Assembly (NCBI GenBank): GCA_026225235.1
Contig: JAMFSK010000025.1
Span: 1-64,000 of the forward strand
Reading direction: 5' to 3'
DNA length: 64,000 bases
DNA from: Burkholderiales bacterium
Lineage (GTDB): Bacteria > Pseudomonadota > Gammaproteobacteria > Burkholderiales > Burkholderiaceae
Part shown: in pieces, positions 52,723 through 62,674 of the stretch
Layout of the letters: each line of letters begins with the position of its first letter
Position numbering within the stretch: position 1 is the first letter of the stretch
Made by a program: the position numbers and the translations under genes
Notes under the pieces: model-generated
What the model saw: the letters and a program-made list of their open reading frames with translations, nothing else
Told to the model about the DNA's origin: nothing
Databases searched by the model: none

Positions 52723-53165
52723 GCCAAGAGATTGCAAACCCGGAATTATCTGATCGCGCTGCCAGTGCCGGCACCGTCGACCTCGGCAAAATCGCAGCCG
52801 AAGTCCGTGCCATCTTCGACGAATACGAAGCTGCCCTCGTGCGTCACGACAACGAAGTCCTGAGTAACTTCTTCTGGGACTCCCCGCACACGATTCGTTA
52901 CGGCGTGCGCGAGCATTCGCACGGCATCGATTCGATCCGCGCGTTTCGGGCCGATACGACACCCGTGCATCCGCAACGGCGCCTGCGCGAGACGGTGGTC
53001 GTCGCATTCAGCGCCGACAGTGCAAGCGCCTGCACACAATTCCTCGCCCCTGACACCACCTTGATCGGGCGGCAAACGCAAACCTGGATACGGTTTCCCG
53101 AGGGCTGGAAGATCGTCGCGGCTCACGTCAGCACTGTGAATCCGGACAAGCTCATCGTGTATTGA
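52719..53165 (+). CDS. AtzH/HpxZ-like (DUF3225) protein
   Basis: [49 protein letters not shown]2-like fold. Confidence 0.85.
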   Translation: MSQEIANPELSDRAASAGTVDLGKIAAEVRAIFDEYEAALVRHDNEVLSNFFWDSPHTIRYGVREHSHGIDSIRAFRADTTPVHPQRRLRETVVVAFSADSASACTQFLAPDTTLIGRQTQTWIRFPEGWKIVAAHVSTVNPDKLIVY

Positions 53166-53169
53166 AGCT

Positions 53170-53856
53170 ATGCCTCGAAATCCGAGCAATCCGCTGGCCG
53201 AAGAGATCTATGCGCGCGTCAAGGAAGATATCTTCGACTTCCGGTTGTTGCCGGGCGAACGCTTTACCGAAACCGAAGTCGCCGGGCGTTACGGCGTGTC
53301 GCGCACGCCCGTGCGTGACGCGCTCTATCGTTTAAAGCGAGAGGGGTTTCTCGAGGTCGCATTTCGTAGCGGCTGGTCGGTGAAGCCGCTCGATTTTGAC
53401 GTGTTCGACGATCTTTACGATCTGCGCATTGTGCTCGAGACCGCAGCGATCGAACGCATCTGCCATCTCGAAGATTTGTCGGCACTCGAAACGTTGTCGA
53501 GCACCTGGTTGGTCGAGCCGGATGCCCGTTGCCGCGAAGCGCGCGAGATGTCGAGTCTCGATGAAGCCTTTCATGTCAAGCTTGTCGAAGTCGCCGGCAA
53601 CCATGAAATGGCCCGCGTACATCACGAGCTGACCGAGAAAATCCGGATCATGCGCCGGCTTGATTTTCTCAAGCCCTTGCGCATCGATGCGACCTATGAA
53701 GAGCATGCCGTGATCCTTCGCCTGATCATCCGACGTTCGGCGAACGAGGCGTCAATGCTGATTCGCTCGCATATTCTCGAGAGCAAATCCGAAGTCAAGA
53801 AGATCACCTTGCACATGCTGCATCAGGCCCGCGAAGCGATGGTTATCGAGGGGTGA
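53170..53856 (+). CDS. GntR family transcriptional regulator (FadR/FCD subfamily)
   Basis: LAEEIYARVKEDIFDFRLLPGERFTETEVAGRYGVSRTPVRDALYRLKREGFLEV. Confidence 0.92.
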   Translation: MPRNPSNPLAEEIYARVKEDIFDFRLLPGERFTETEVAGRYGVSRTPVRDALYRLKREGFLEVAFRSGWSVKPLDFDVFDDLYDLRIVLETAAIERICHLEDLSALETLSSTWLVEPDARCREAREMSSLDEAFHVKLVEVAGNHEMARVHHELTEKIRIMRRLDFLKPLRIDATYEEHAVILRLIIRRSANEASMLIRSHILESKSEVKKITLHMLHQAREAMVIEG

Positions 53857-53949
53857 ACCCGAAGCACCGTTTGTTTCGCAATTTCGCCTTCGATCCTTGC
53901 TATTCTGTGGACTCGGCCGACCCGGCGTGAGGACAAAGGATCCGCAGAC

Positions 53950-54645
53950 ATGAGCTATATCCACTTCATTGGTGGCGAAAAGGGCGGCGTCGGCAAATCG
54001 CTGGTCGCCCGCGTGCTGGCCCAATACTTCATCGACAAGAGCCTGCCGTTCGTCGGCTTCGACACCGACAAGTCTCATGGCGCCCTGCTGCGTTTCTACT
54101 CGAACTATGCGGCACCCGTCGTGCTCGACCAGCATGACAGCCTCGATCCGGTAATCGAATACGCGATTGAGGACCCGCACCGACGTATCGTGATCGACCT
54201 CGCGGCACAAACCCAGCATGCCCTGGCGAAATGGATCGACGACTCGGACGTGCTGAACGTGGCCTCCGAGAACGGGCTGACATTGACCTGGTGGCATGTG
54301 ATGGATGCAGGCCGCGACTCGGTCGATCTGTTGCGTCAATGGCTCGACCAGTTCGGCGGACGGATCAAGCTGGTGATTGTGCTCAATCAGATCCGCGGCG
54401 ATCGCTTTGATATCCTCGAGGCCTCGGGCCAGCGCGAACGTGCCGAAGCCCTGGGTGCGAGCGTGATTTCCTTGCATCGACTGCCCGATACCACCATGCA
54501 GAAGATCGATCAGCAAAGCACCAGCTTCTGGGCTGCGGTCAACCATCCCGACCGCGCAAGCCTCGGCCTCGGATTGCTTGAACGGCAACGGATCAAGGTC
54601 TGGTTGCAGCGCGCGTACGCGGAACTGGATCGGTTGGGATTGTAG
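53950..54645 (+). CDS. orphan ParA/MinD-like ATPase
   Basis: Deviant Walker A GGEKGGVGKSLVAR; IVIDLAAQTQHAL; no ParB-like neighbour. Confidence 0.85.
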   Translation: MSYIHFIGGEKGGVGKSLVARVLAQYFIDKSLPFVGFDTDKSHGALLRFYSNYAAPVVLDQHDSLDPVIEYAIEDPHRRIVIDLAAQTQHALAKWIDDSDVLNVASENGLTLTWWHVMDAGRDSVDLLRQWLDQFGGRIKLVIVLNQIRGDRFDILEASGQRERAEALGASVISLHRLPDTTMQKIDQQSTSFWAAVNHPDRASLGLGLLERQRIKVWLQRAYAELDRLGL

Positions 54646-54702
54646 AGAGACTGGCTCGCGAGCGCCTTGAAATCAGCAAGGCGCTGATCGGCTCGCAGAA
54701 AC

Positions 54703-54732
54703 AAAAAAGCCCTGCAAGAGCAGGGCTTTTTT
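54703..54732. terminator. intrinsic terminator between ParA-like gene and tRNA-His
   Basis: AAAAAA-GCCCTGC-aaga-GCAGGGC-TTTTTT. Confidence 0.85.
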
Positions 54733-54810
54733 ATGAGGTTCGCGCCAAAGATGAAAGATCGCTTTCACGTTCCGACTTCTTCTTTGCTTACCCCGATGAA
54801 ACGTATCTGA

Positions 54811-54887
54811 TGGGGTGACCGATGGGACTCGAACCCACGACGACTGGAATCACAATCCAGGACTCTACCAACTGAGCTACGGCCACC
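54811..54887 (-). tRNA. tRNA-His (anticodon GTG), CCA encoded
   Basis: Minus strand GGTGGCCGTAGCTCAGTTGGTAGAGTCCTGGATTGTGATTCCAGTCGTCGTGGGTTCGAGTCCCATCGGTCACCCCA; cloverleaf and extra 5' G typical of tRNA-His. Confidence 0.95.
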
Positions 54888-54994
54888 ACTGGAAAACTAT
54901 CTTTCGCTTGCCTGTGGGGCTCGCTAAAGAGAAAGCGATTATACAAACTCATCCTGCGTTTTGCTAGTGCTTCTTCTGCATGAGGCTAATTTTT

Positions 54995-55978
54995 TCAGAC
55001 GACCGCTTCAGCCTGCAGAAACTCGCGCGCTTCATCGAAGACCGACAAGTCACCGCGCGCCAGCCGCTTGTTGTCCGACAAAGTCCGGCGCCAGCCACGC
55101 GCACCCGCGGCGCCCTTGTAAAGTCCGAGCATATGGCGCGTGATGGCGCCGAGATAGCCACCCGCCGCCAGTTGCCGCTCGGCGTATTCGGCCATCTGAG
55201 CTTCCACATCGACACGGGTCAGGTTCGAAGCTGCCGCACCGTAAAACTGCTCGTCGATGCCCGCGAGTAGCCACGGATTGTGATACGCCTGGCGTCCGAA
55301 CATCACGCCATCGACATGCTCGAGATGCGTCTGCGCCTCTTCATACGTCTCGACCCCACCATTGATCAGAATTTCGAGCGCCGGAAAGTCCCGCTTGAGC
55401 TGGTAGGCAAACTCATACCGCAACGGCGGAATCTCGCGATTTTCCTTTGGACTCAAACCCTTGAGGATCGCGTTGCGCGCGTGCACGATAAAGACCTCGC
55501 AGCCCGCATCCGCAATGGTGCCCACGAAGTCGCGCACGAAGCCATATTCGCTGACATCGTCGATCCCGATTCGATGCTTGACCGTCACCGGAATCGCAAC
55601 GACATCGCGCATCGCCTTCACACAATCGGCCACCAAGGTCGGCTCCGACATCAGGCAAGCGCCGAATGCACCGCGCTGTACACGCTCCGACGGGCAACCA
55701 CAGTTCAGATTGACCTCGTCGTATCCCCATTGCTCCGCCAGCGTCGCACAGCGGGCCAGATCGCCGGGCTCGCTGCCGCCGAGCTGCAGCGCGACGGGAT
55801 GCTCTTCTTCATTGAACGCAAGATGGCGGGGCACATCGCCGTGCAGCAGCGCCCCGGTCGTCACCATTTCGGTGTACAGCCAGGTGTGCTTCGACATGAG
55901 CCGATGGAAATAGCGGCAATGGCGGTCTGTCCAATCCATCATCGGGGCCACGGAAATGCGCCGGGGGCTTGCGTTCAT
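54995..55978 (-). CDS. dusA: tRNA-dihydrouridine(20/20a) synthase DusA
   Basis: RRISVAPMMDWTDRHCRYFHRLMSKHTWLYTEMVTTGALLHGD; LNCGCPSERVQRGAFGACLM; start trimmed to MNASPRR. Confidence 0.95.
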   Translation of the reverse strand: MNASPRRISVAPMMDWTDRHCRYFHRLMSKHTWLYTEMVTTGALLHGDVPRHLAFNEEEHPVALQLGGSEPGDLARCATLAEQWGYDEVNLNCGCPSERVQRGAFGACLMSEPTLVADCVKAMRDVVAIPVTVKHRIGIDDVSEYGFVRDFVGTIADAGCEVFIVHARNAILKGLSPKENREIPPLRYEFAYQLKRDFPALEILINGGVETYEEAQTHLEHVDGVMFGRQAYHNPWLLAGIDEQFYGAAASNLTRVDVEAQMAEYAERQLAAGGYLGAITRHMLGLYKGAAGARGWRRTLSDNKRLARGDLSVFDEAREFLQAEAVV

Positions 55979-56412
55979 TGATCTTACTGAGTCAGGTTGC
56001 AGGGGTATGGCACCGGTGTCGCTTCGAGGTAGAAGCTTCGCGCAAATTGTCATGAGCGGTGCTCTGTCGCTTATTCCATAAGGGCTTGCGAGGCGCACCA
56101 ACCCACTAGTATAGGCCACGCGGCGGCCCTCTGCTCCCGGGCGCCCTGCCCGAAACGCCGCTCGCAGCACGATCCGGCTGCCGATCTGCACTCTGTGCGG
56201 CAAACTCGCGGCGAGCCAGCAAAAAATACTCAATTCGCGTGCCTTCCTGCCGTTAATACAAACAACAGGAGATTCACCAGGTCGCTGGCCCCCGCGGATC
56301 CAGTGTCAGCAACAGCGTGATGCCCCATCGTGGATACGCGACGGATGTGGGCGGGACAACCGGCCACAGTGGTCATCCCGCCTCTCGAGCGCGATGCCCG
56401 GGCCGGAGTCCA

Positions 56413-57582
56413 ATGACAAACAGCCTTTCTTTTCGTCGTGATTCGTCAATCTCCCTGCCGCCGCGGGGCGCTGCGAATGTGCTTGCGATGAACGATCTCA
56501 GGGAATCGGAACTGGCGGACCAACTGCGCTTCCTCGTGCAGACGGTCCAACGCAACGAAAGTACACTGCGGCGCTTTCAGAAGATCGAGCTCGCGCTGAT
56601 CAGCGCGCAAGGGCTCAGTAATTTCTTCGACACCCTGTTCTCCAGCCTGCCGATCGATTTCAACCTCTCGTGGGTCGGCCTCTGGCTTGACGAAGCCAGC
56701 GCGATGGTTCGCGAGCTGGTCGGCCACGATGCCGTGCGCGAATTGGCCGGTCAACGCGTGAAACTCGGCAGCAGCCAGGAGCCCTTGTTCGGCGAACTGC
56801 TCGAATCCGGGACACCGTGGCTTGGCAAGCCCAATGCCGACAACGTCGGCGATGCTCTGCTGTCCGGTCTCGAAGGCGTCACCGCCAAAAGCATGATCGT
56901 TTTGCCGCTAGTGAGCCAGGATGTCACGCTCGGGGTGCTGTGCCTCGCCAGCGATGATGCGGAACGGTTCGCGAGCGGAATGGCCACGGATCTGCTCGAA
57001 CGGTTCGCCACAGTGGTGGGCGCGAGCATGGACAACGTCTCGCATCGAGAACGTCTCAAGCGAATCGGTCTGACTGACCCCCTCACCGATCTGGCCAATC
57101 GGCGCTACTTTGACGAACGCCTGCGTGAGGAAATCACGCGCACCGCGCGGCACGGTACACCGCTGGCGTGCCTGTTCTTCGACATCGATCATTTCAAGCA
57201 GATCAACGACTTGCATGGACATGCGGCAGGTGACCGCGCACTCGTTGCCGTCGCGCGTTCCGCCCGGCGCCAGATGCGGCTCGCAGATACGCTTGCTCGC
57301 TATGGCGGCGAAGAGTTTGCAGGCCTGCTGCTGCAAGCCGACCAGCGTGGAGCGCTTGCTGTTGCCGAACGGATTCGCCGCGCGGTCAGCGAGCTCCAGG
57401 TGCTCGACGACAACGACCAGAACATGACGCTGACCGTGTCGATCGGTATCGCCTTGTTGCCGACCGCAGACCCCGGCGACACCGTCAGCAGCGCGAACAC
57501 CCTCGTGGCATCGGCCGATCGCGCGATGTACCTCGCCAAGCGCAACGGACGCAACCGGGTCGAACTCGAACTCAGCGCTTGA
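56413..57582 (+). CDS. GAF-GGDEF diguanylate cyclase
   Basis: LTDPLTDLANRRYFDERL; RYGGEEFAGLLLQ; start uncertain (56317 or 56413). Confidence 0.9.
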   Translation: MTNSLSFRRDSSISLPPRGAANVLAMNDLRESELADQLRFLVQTVQRNESTLRRFQKIELALISAQGLSNFFDTLFSSLPIDFNLSWVGLWLDEASAMVRELVGHDAVRELAGQRVKLGSSQEPLFGELLESGTPWLGKPNADNVGDALLSGLEGVTAKSMIVLPLVSQDVTLGVLCLASDDAERFASGMATDLLERFATVVGASMDNVSHRERLKRIGLTDPLTDLANRRYFDERLREEITRTARHGTPLACLFFDIDHFKQINDLHGHAAGDRALVAVARSARRQMRLADTLARYGGEEFAGLLLQADQRGALAVAERIRRAVSELQVLDDNDQNMTLTVSIGIALLPTADPGDTVSSANTLVASADRAMYLAKRNGRNRVELELSA

Positions 57583-57617
57583 GCCCTGTCAATGCAGGGC
57601 GCCTGGGAGCGGCGCGA

Positions 57618-58616
57618 TCAAATCAGCTTCACGACCTGCTTGCCGAAATTGCGTCCCTTGAGCAAACCGATAAACGCTTCGGGCGCGCTCGCGAGCCCTT
57701 CGGCGACTGATTCACGGTACTTAAGCTTGCCCTGTGCAACGAGACCGCCGAGTTCCCTGAGCGCTTGCGGCCAGACCTCCATATGCTCGCTGACGATGAA
57801 GCCTTCGAGCTTCAGACGCGAGACGAGCAAAAGCTGCGGCACCTTGAGCGGGATCGGTTGCCCGTTATAAGCCGCGATCATTCCGCACAGCGCGATCCGC
57901 CCGAATGCATTCATTCGCGGAAGCACCGCGTCGAGCACAGGGCCGCCGACGTTCTCAAAGTAGCCGTCAATGCCTTTGGGAGCTGCCGCTTTCAAATCGT
58001 CATGGAGGTTGTTCTGCTTGTAGTCGACACAGGCGTCGAAGCCTAGCGTCTCGACGACATAACGGCACTTCTCCTCACCGCCTGCGATGCCGACCACACG
58101 ACAGCCATGCGCCTTGGCGAGTTGACCTACCACGCCGCCGACCGCACCCGACGCCGAGCTGACGGCGACCGTTTCGCCGGCTTTCGGCGCGATGATCCGG
58201 TTAAGGCCGTACCACGCGGTGACACCCGGCATGCCGACCGCACCGAGGTACGCAGATAATGGGATATGCGTATCGTCGACCTTCTGGAGCCCGGTTCCAT
58301 CTGAGGTACCGAACTCCTGCCAGCCGAAGAAGCCCACGACCTTGTCTCCGGCCTGATATTTCGGGTGCTTCGACTCCACCACCTGACCGACCGTCCCGCC
58401 GAGCATGACCTCGTTCAACGGCTGGGGCGATGCGTACGATTTCGCTTCGCTCATGCGTCCGCGCATATAGGGGTCGAGCGAGAGGAAGTGATTGCGTACC
58501 CTGACCTGCCCTTCTTGCAAGGGGGCAAGCGGAGTCTCTACAAGCTTGAAATGTTCCGGTTCGACTTCGAGTTCGGGGCGCGCGGCCAATACGATCTGGC
58601 GGTTGATCTCGCTCAT
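57618..58616 (-). CDS. NADP-dependent oxidoreductase (zinc-independent MDR, CurA-like)
   Basis: NHFLSLDPYMRGRM; VSSASGAVGGVVGQLAKAHGCRVVGIAGG. Confidence 0.9.
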   Translation of the reverse strand: MSEINRQIVLAARPELEVEPEHFKLVETPLAPLQEGQVRVRNHFLSLDPYMRGRMSEAKSYASPQPLNEVMLGGTVGQVVESKHPKYQAGDKVVGFFGWQEFGTSDGTGLQKVDDTHIPLSAYLGAVGMPGVTAWYGLNRIIAPKAGETVAVSSASGAVGGVVGQLAKAHGCRVVGIAGGEEKCRYVVETLGFDACVDYKQNNLHDDLKAAAPKGIDGYFENVGGPVLDAVLPRMNAFGRIALCGMIAAYNGQPIPLKVPQLLLVSRLKLEGFIVSEHMEVWPQALRELGGLVAQGKLKYRESVAEGLASAPEAFIGLLKGRNFGKQVVKLI

Positions 58617-58695
58617 GAGTGGTTGTCTCCGTCTGTGCCTGTCGGCTTATATTGGAATGAGGGGTGCCGCTGCGAAGGCAACGGCTGGTGATCGG

Positions 58696-59139
58696 CTAAT
58701 CCGAACCGCTCCCCGGGTGTTGCTGCTCGACGATCGTGCGTCCGACCGCGAGCTTGCGCAAGTACTTGAAAGTACCCAGCGCCTTGGCGACGAACGCGCC
58801 ATTTGCATCGCGCACTTCGCCTTCACAAAAAGCCATCGTGCTTGACTGATGCATCACGCGACCGTGCGCGCGCAATGCGCCGCGACCGGGTTGCATGAAA
58901 CTCGTATTCATCTCGACCGTGACCACGCCGGATTGATCGGCGGCGCTACGCGCGGCGAGCGATAGCGCCACATCAAGCAGTGTCATCGTAAGACCGCCAT
59001 GGGCCACGCCCCAGGTGTTCATATGCTGCGGCTCGAGCGTCAGCTCGATCTCGCTGACACCGTCTTCGGCGCGCACCAGTCGCATCCCCAATGATTCAAT
59101 AAACGGGCTGCGGACGGGAAACTCGGAATAGTCAGACAT
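58696..59139 (-). CDS. PaaI-type hotdog thioesterase
   Basis: MNTWGVAHGGLTMTLLDVALSLAARS. Confidence 0.88.
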   Translation of the reverse strand: MSDYSEFPVRSPFIESLGMRLVRAEDGVSEIELTLEPQHMNTWGVAHGGLTMTLLDVALSLAARSAADQSGVVTVEMNTSFMQPGRGALRAHGRVMHQSSTMAFCEGEVRDANGAFVAKALGTFKYLRKLAVGRTIVEQQHPGSGSD

Positions 59140-59151
59140 CAGCGCCCCACG

Positions 59152-59454
59152 TCAGATGATGTAGTCGACACATTGACGCGTTTCACGGACCTTGCCGATA
59201 AAGGCTTTGGCTTTTTCGTGCTCGGCGTGAACCTGGTAAGCATTGAGTGCGGCGTCATCGTCAAAGGTCGAGACCAGCACGAGGTCGTAGGTCGACTCTT
59301 CGCCGGGTGCGGCGATGCCGACATTGAACTCGCGCGTTCCTGGGGCAACATCGCGGCAGTTCTCGAGCAGCGTGCGCATCTTCTCCGCGTTCTCCGCGCG
59401 AGTGCCACCTTCGGCTTGGTCTTTGAGCTTCCACATCACGATGTGACGAATCAT
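59152..59454 (-). CDS. Dabb (stress-responsive alpha/beta barrel) family protein
   Basis: MIRHIVMWKLKDQAEGGTRAENAEKMRTLLENCRD; DLVLVSTFDDDAALNAYQVHAEHEK. Confidence 0.88.
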   Translation of the reverse strand: MIRHIVMWKLKDQAEGGTRAENAEKMRTLLENCRDVAPGTREFNVGIAAPGEESTYDLVLVSTFDDDAALNAYQVHAEHEKAKAFIGKVRETRQCVDYII

Positions 59455-59614
59455 TCTTTCTTCATCCAGAGTTAGGGGCGTTTCGCGCATCCGACGCGCT
59501 AGTGGTCCACGTCGGGTCTTTGCCTGACATGCTGGCATCGGGGCGAATCATTGTAGCCGGATACGCATTTCCCTCGGAACGCACGCCCCACAGGATCACA
59601 GAGTCGCCGTCACT

Positions 59615-60253
59615 TCACACCATCGCCGCCCCCAACACCTCTTCCACCTCAAGCCGTTCTATACCCATATCAATGAACTGCAGCCACGCAGCCTCAAGCG
59701 AACCATCGAGGTCAATCGGACGACTTGCATCCTCAACCACGAACGACTGAAACCCGCACGCCAGCGCATCGAGTGCGCTCCACGCCACGCAGAAATCAGT
59801 GGCCAGCCCGCACACAAACACGCGCTTCACGCCAGTCTCGCGCAGATACCCCGTCAGCCCGGTCGGCGTCTTGCGATCGGCCTCAACAAACGCGGAATAA
59901 CTGTCGACGTTCGGGTGATGGCCCTTCCGAATCATCATTCGGGCATGGGGAATCGACAGGCCCTCATGCAGTTCAGCCCCACGCGTCCCCTGCACACAAT
60001 GCGCCGGCCACAAAACCTGCTCGCCATACGGCATGTGGGCACGTGAAAATGGGTGCGATCCCGGGTGATTCACAGCAAACGAAGCATGGTTCGCCGGGTG
60101 CCAGTCCTGGGTCAGCACGACGTGCGAAAACCCTTTGGCAAGCCGGTTGATCGGTGCGATGACCTCGTCTCCGTATGGCACGGCGAGCGCGCCTCCCGGC
60201 ATGAAGTCGTATTGCACGTCGACGACCAGCAGCACATCGCTCGACGGTCGCAT
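59615..60253 (-). CDS. pncA: nicotinamidase
   Basis: LLVVDVQYDFMPGGALAVPYGD; VFVCGLATDFCVAWSALDA. Confidence 0.92.
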   Translation of the reverse strand: MRPSSDVLLVVDVQYDFMPGGALAVPYGDEVIAPINRLAKGFSHVVLTQDWHPANHASFAVNHPGSHPFSRAHMPYGEQVLWPAHCVQGTRGAELHEGLSIPHARMMIRKGHHPNVDSYSAFVEADRKTPTGLTGYLRETGVKRVFVCGLATDFCVAWSALDALACGFQSFVVEDASRPIDLDGSLEAAWLQFIDMGIERLEVEEVLGAAMV

Positions 60254-60394
60254 CGAAGCTCCTTTGATCGGTTGATTGACGATACCTGCATCGCGCATCG
60301 CATCGCATTCCCTGCCTGGCAAAACAATGCACAAGGCATCGCGCGCCGGGCAAGTCATACGCCGCAGGCAACCGTCCAGTCGACCGATCCCCGC

Positions 60395-62479
60395 TTAGCG
60401 AGTGAACCCGCGTCCTTCCTTGGCGAGTCGTGTCAGCAACGGGGCAGGTTGTGCCCAGAAGCCGTCGCCCGTGGCTGCAGCATACCGCTCAATGGCGTCT
60501 TGCACACGAAGGAGGCCTACTGTGTCGGCGTACAGCATCGGACCGCCGCGGAAAAGCGGAAACCCATAACCGGTCAGATAAACCATATCGATATCCGACG
60601 CCTTCGATGCAATCCCTTCTTCGAGGATTTTCGCACCTTCGTTGACGAGGGCAAAGACTAGTCGTTCGACGATCTCCTGGTCGTTGATCGCACGACGCGT
60701 GACGCCAGTTTCCTTCGAATAACCGACGATCATTTCGTCGACGCTTGCCGAGGGTAAGGCTGCGCGCTCGCCCGGCTTGTAGTCGTACCAGCCGCCGCCC
60801 GTCTTCTGTCCAAAACGGCCTGACTCGCACAGGCGGTCAGCAATCTTCGAATACACGATTTCCGGGTGCTCCACGCTGCGCCGTTTGCGAATCGCCCAGC
60901 CAATGTCGTTGCCCGCGAGGTCGCTCATCCGGAACGGACCCATCGCAAAACCAAACTGCTCGGCTGCCTGATCGATTTGCGCAGGCAAGCCGCCTTCCTC
61001 GAGGAGGGAGAGTGCCTGGCGCACGTATTGTTCGACCATCCTGTTGCCAATAAAACCATCGCAGACGCCTGAAACCACGGCGGTCTTGCGGATCTTCTTG
61101 GCGAGCGCCATGACAGTGGCGAGCACGTCCTTGGAAGTCTGCGCGCCACGCACGACTTCCAGCAGCTTCATGACGTTCGCGGGACTGAAGAAATGCAGCC
61201 CGACCACGTCTTGCGGCCTGCTGGTGAAAGCGGCGATTTTGTTGAGATCGAGCGTTGAAGTGTTGGAAGCGAGGATCGCGCCAGGCTTGGCGATCGCGTC
61301 GATCTTCTGGAACACCTGCTCCTTGACCGACAACTCCTCAAATACGGCCTCGATGATGAGATCGGCGGACTTGAGATCGTCGTACGACAACGAAGGCTGA
61401 ATCAGCTTCATGCGCGCTTCAAGCTGCTCGGCAGTGAGCTTGCCTTTGCGGACGTTGCTTTCGTAATTCTTGCGGATCGTCGCGAGGCCGCGATCGAGCG
61501 CTTGCTGGGTGGTTTCGATCAGGACGACCGGCAGGCCTGCGTTGATGAAGTTCATCGCGATGCCGCCCCCCATCGTGCCGGCACCAATCACGCCGACTTC
61601 GCGAATCGGACGCACCGGGGTGTCCGACGGGACGTCGGGAATCTTGGACGCGGCGCGCTCGCCGAAGAAGGCATGCCGCAACGCGCGGCTCTCCGGGGTC
61701 TGGACCAGTTCGACAAAGCACTCTCGCTCGCGCACGAGGCCGGCATCGAAGCCTTGACGCAGGCCGTGCTCAACCGATTCGATGCACTTCGCTGGCGCCG
61801 GAAAATGCTTGCTCGCGACGGCGATGCCCTCGCGTGCCTTGGCAAGAATCGCGTCGGCGTCCGCTGCATCGATCTCGCGGTCGCGCACGCGCGGCAACGA
61901 TCCGCCCTTCCCGGCCACGCGGCGCGCGAACGCGACCGCCCCTTCACTCAGATCGCCGGCGATGATTTCATCGAACAAGGTGCCGTCGGCGAGCTCTTCG
62001 GAACGCACGGGCGCGCCTGTAACGATCATCGTCAGCGCGCGCGGCAGGCCGACCGCGCGCGGCAGACGCTGCGTGCCGCCCGCGCCCGGTACCAGGCCGA
62101 TCTTCACCTCGGGCAACGCGATCTGCGCGCCAGGCGTGGCAACGCGATAGTGCGCGCCAAGCGCCAGCTCGAGGCCGCCGCCCATCGCGAGCTTGTTGAT
62201 CGCAACGACGACCGGCTTGCCGCTCGACTCGACCGCGTCAATAAGAGTGTGAAGATTTGGTTCGGCTTGCGCCTTGGGGGTGTTGAATTCGGTGATGTCG
62301 GCGCCGCCGGAAAACACATTGGCGCCCGTCAGGACGATCGCGCTAATTTGCGGATCATCCTGCGCGCGCTTCAGGTTCTCGACGATCCCCGCGCGGGTCG
62401 CGTGATTCAGGCCGTTGACCGGCGGGTTGTCAAAGGTAATGACGGCGATGCCGTCTTGGGTCGAATAGGCCACTGCCAT
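60395..62479 (-). CDS. fused enoyl-CoA hydratase / 3-hydroxyacyl-CoA dehydrogenase
   Basis: [53 protein letters not shown]; start trimmed to [10 protein letters not shown]. Confidence 0.93.
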   Translation of the reverse strand: MAVAYSTQDGIAVITFDNPPVNGLNHATRAGIVENLKRAQDDPQISAIVLTGANVFSGGADITEFNTPKAQAEPNLHTLIDAVESSGKPVVVAINKLAMGGGLELALGAHYRVATPGAQIALPEVKIGLVPGAGGTQRLPRAVGLPRALTMIVTGAPVRSEELADGTLFDEIIAGDLSEGAVAFARRVAGKGGSLPRVRDREIDAADADAILAKAREGIAVASKHFPAPAKCIESVEHGLRQGFDAGLVRERECFVELVQTPESRALRHAFFGERAASKIPDVPSDTPVRPIREVGVIGAGTMGGGIAMNFINAGLPVVLIETTQQALDRGLATIRKNYESNVRKGKLTAEQLEARMKLIQPSLSYDDLKSADLIIEAVFEELSVKEQVFQKIDAIAKPGAILASNTSTLDLNKIAAFTSRPQDVVGLHFFSPANVMKLLEVVRGAQTSKDVLATVMALAKKIRKTAVVSGVCDGFIGNRMVEQYVRQALSLLEEGGLPAQIDQAAEQFGFAMGPFRMSDLAGNDIGWAIRKRRSVEHPEIVYSKIADRLCESGRFGQKTGGGWYDYKPGERAALPSASVDEMIVGYSKETGVTRRAINDQEIVERLVFALVNEGAKILEEGIASKASDIDMVYLTGYGFPLFRGGPMLYADTVGLLRVQDAIERYAAATGDGFWAQPAPLLTRLAKEGRGFTR

Positions 62480-62674
62480 CTGTCTTCCTCCACACCTCGT
62501 TGGCCAAGGGGCACGCCGGACGACGGCCCCGTGGCGGACGACCCGATGCTGCGAAGGATCTGTGTCCTCCTGATGGCACCCGGCCTGCCGCCAGCTTGAA
62601 TGGAGGCCAGGATACCGAAAAAAGCACGATCGTTCAATTGACTCGGCCAAATGAGGAAGATCGCCGTGCCTGAT

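Noticed and set aside
54811-54887. tRNA-His as an integration site for a genomic island
   Set aside because: Neighbouring genes are ordinary housekeeping genes and no integrase or repeated tRNA 3' end was seen.
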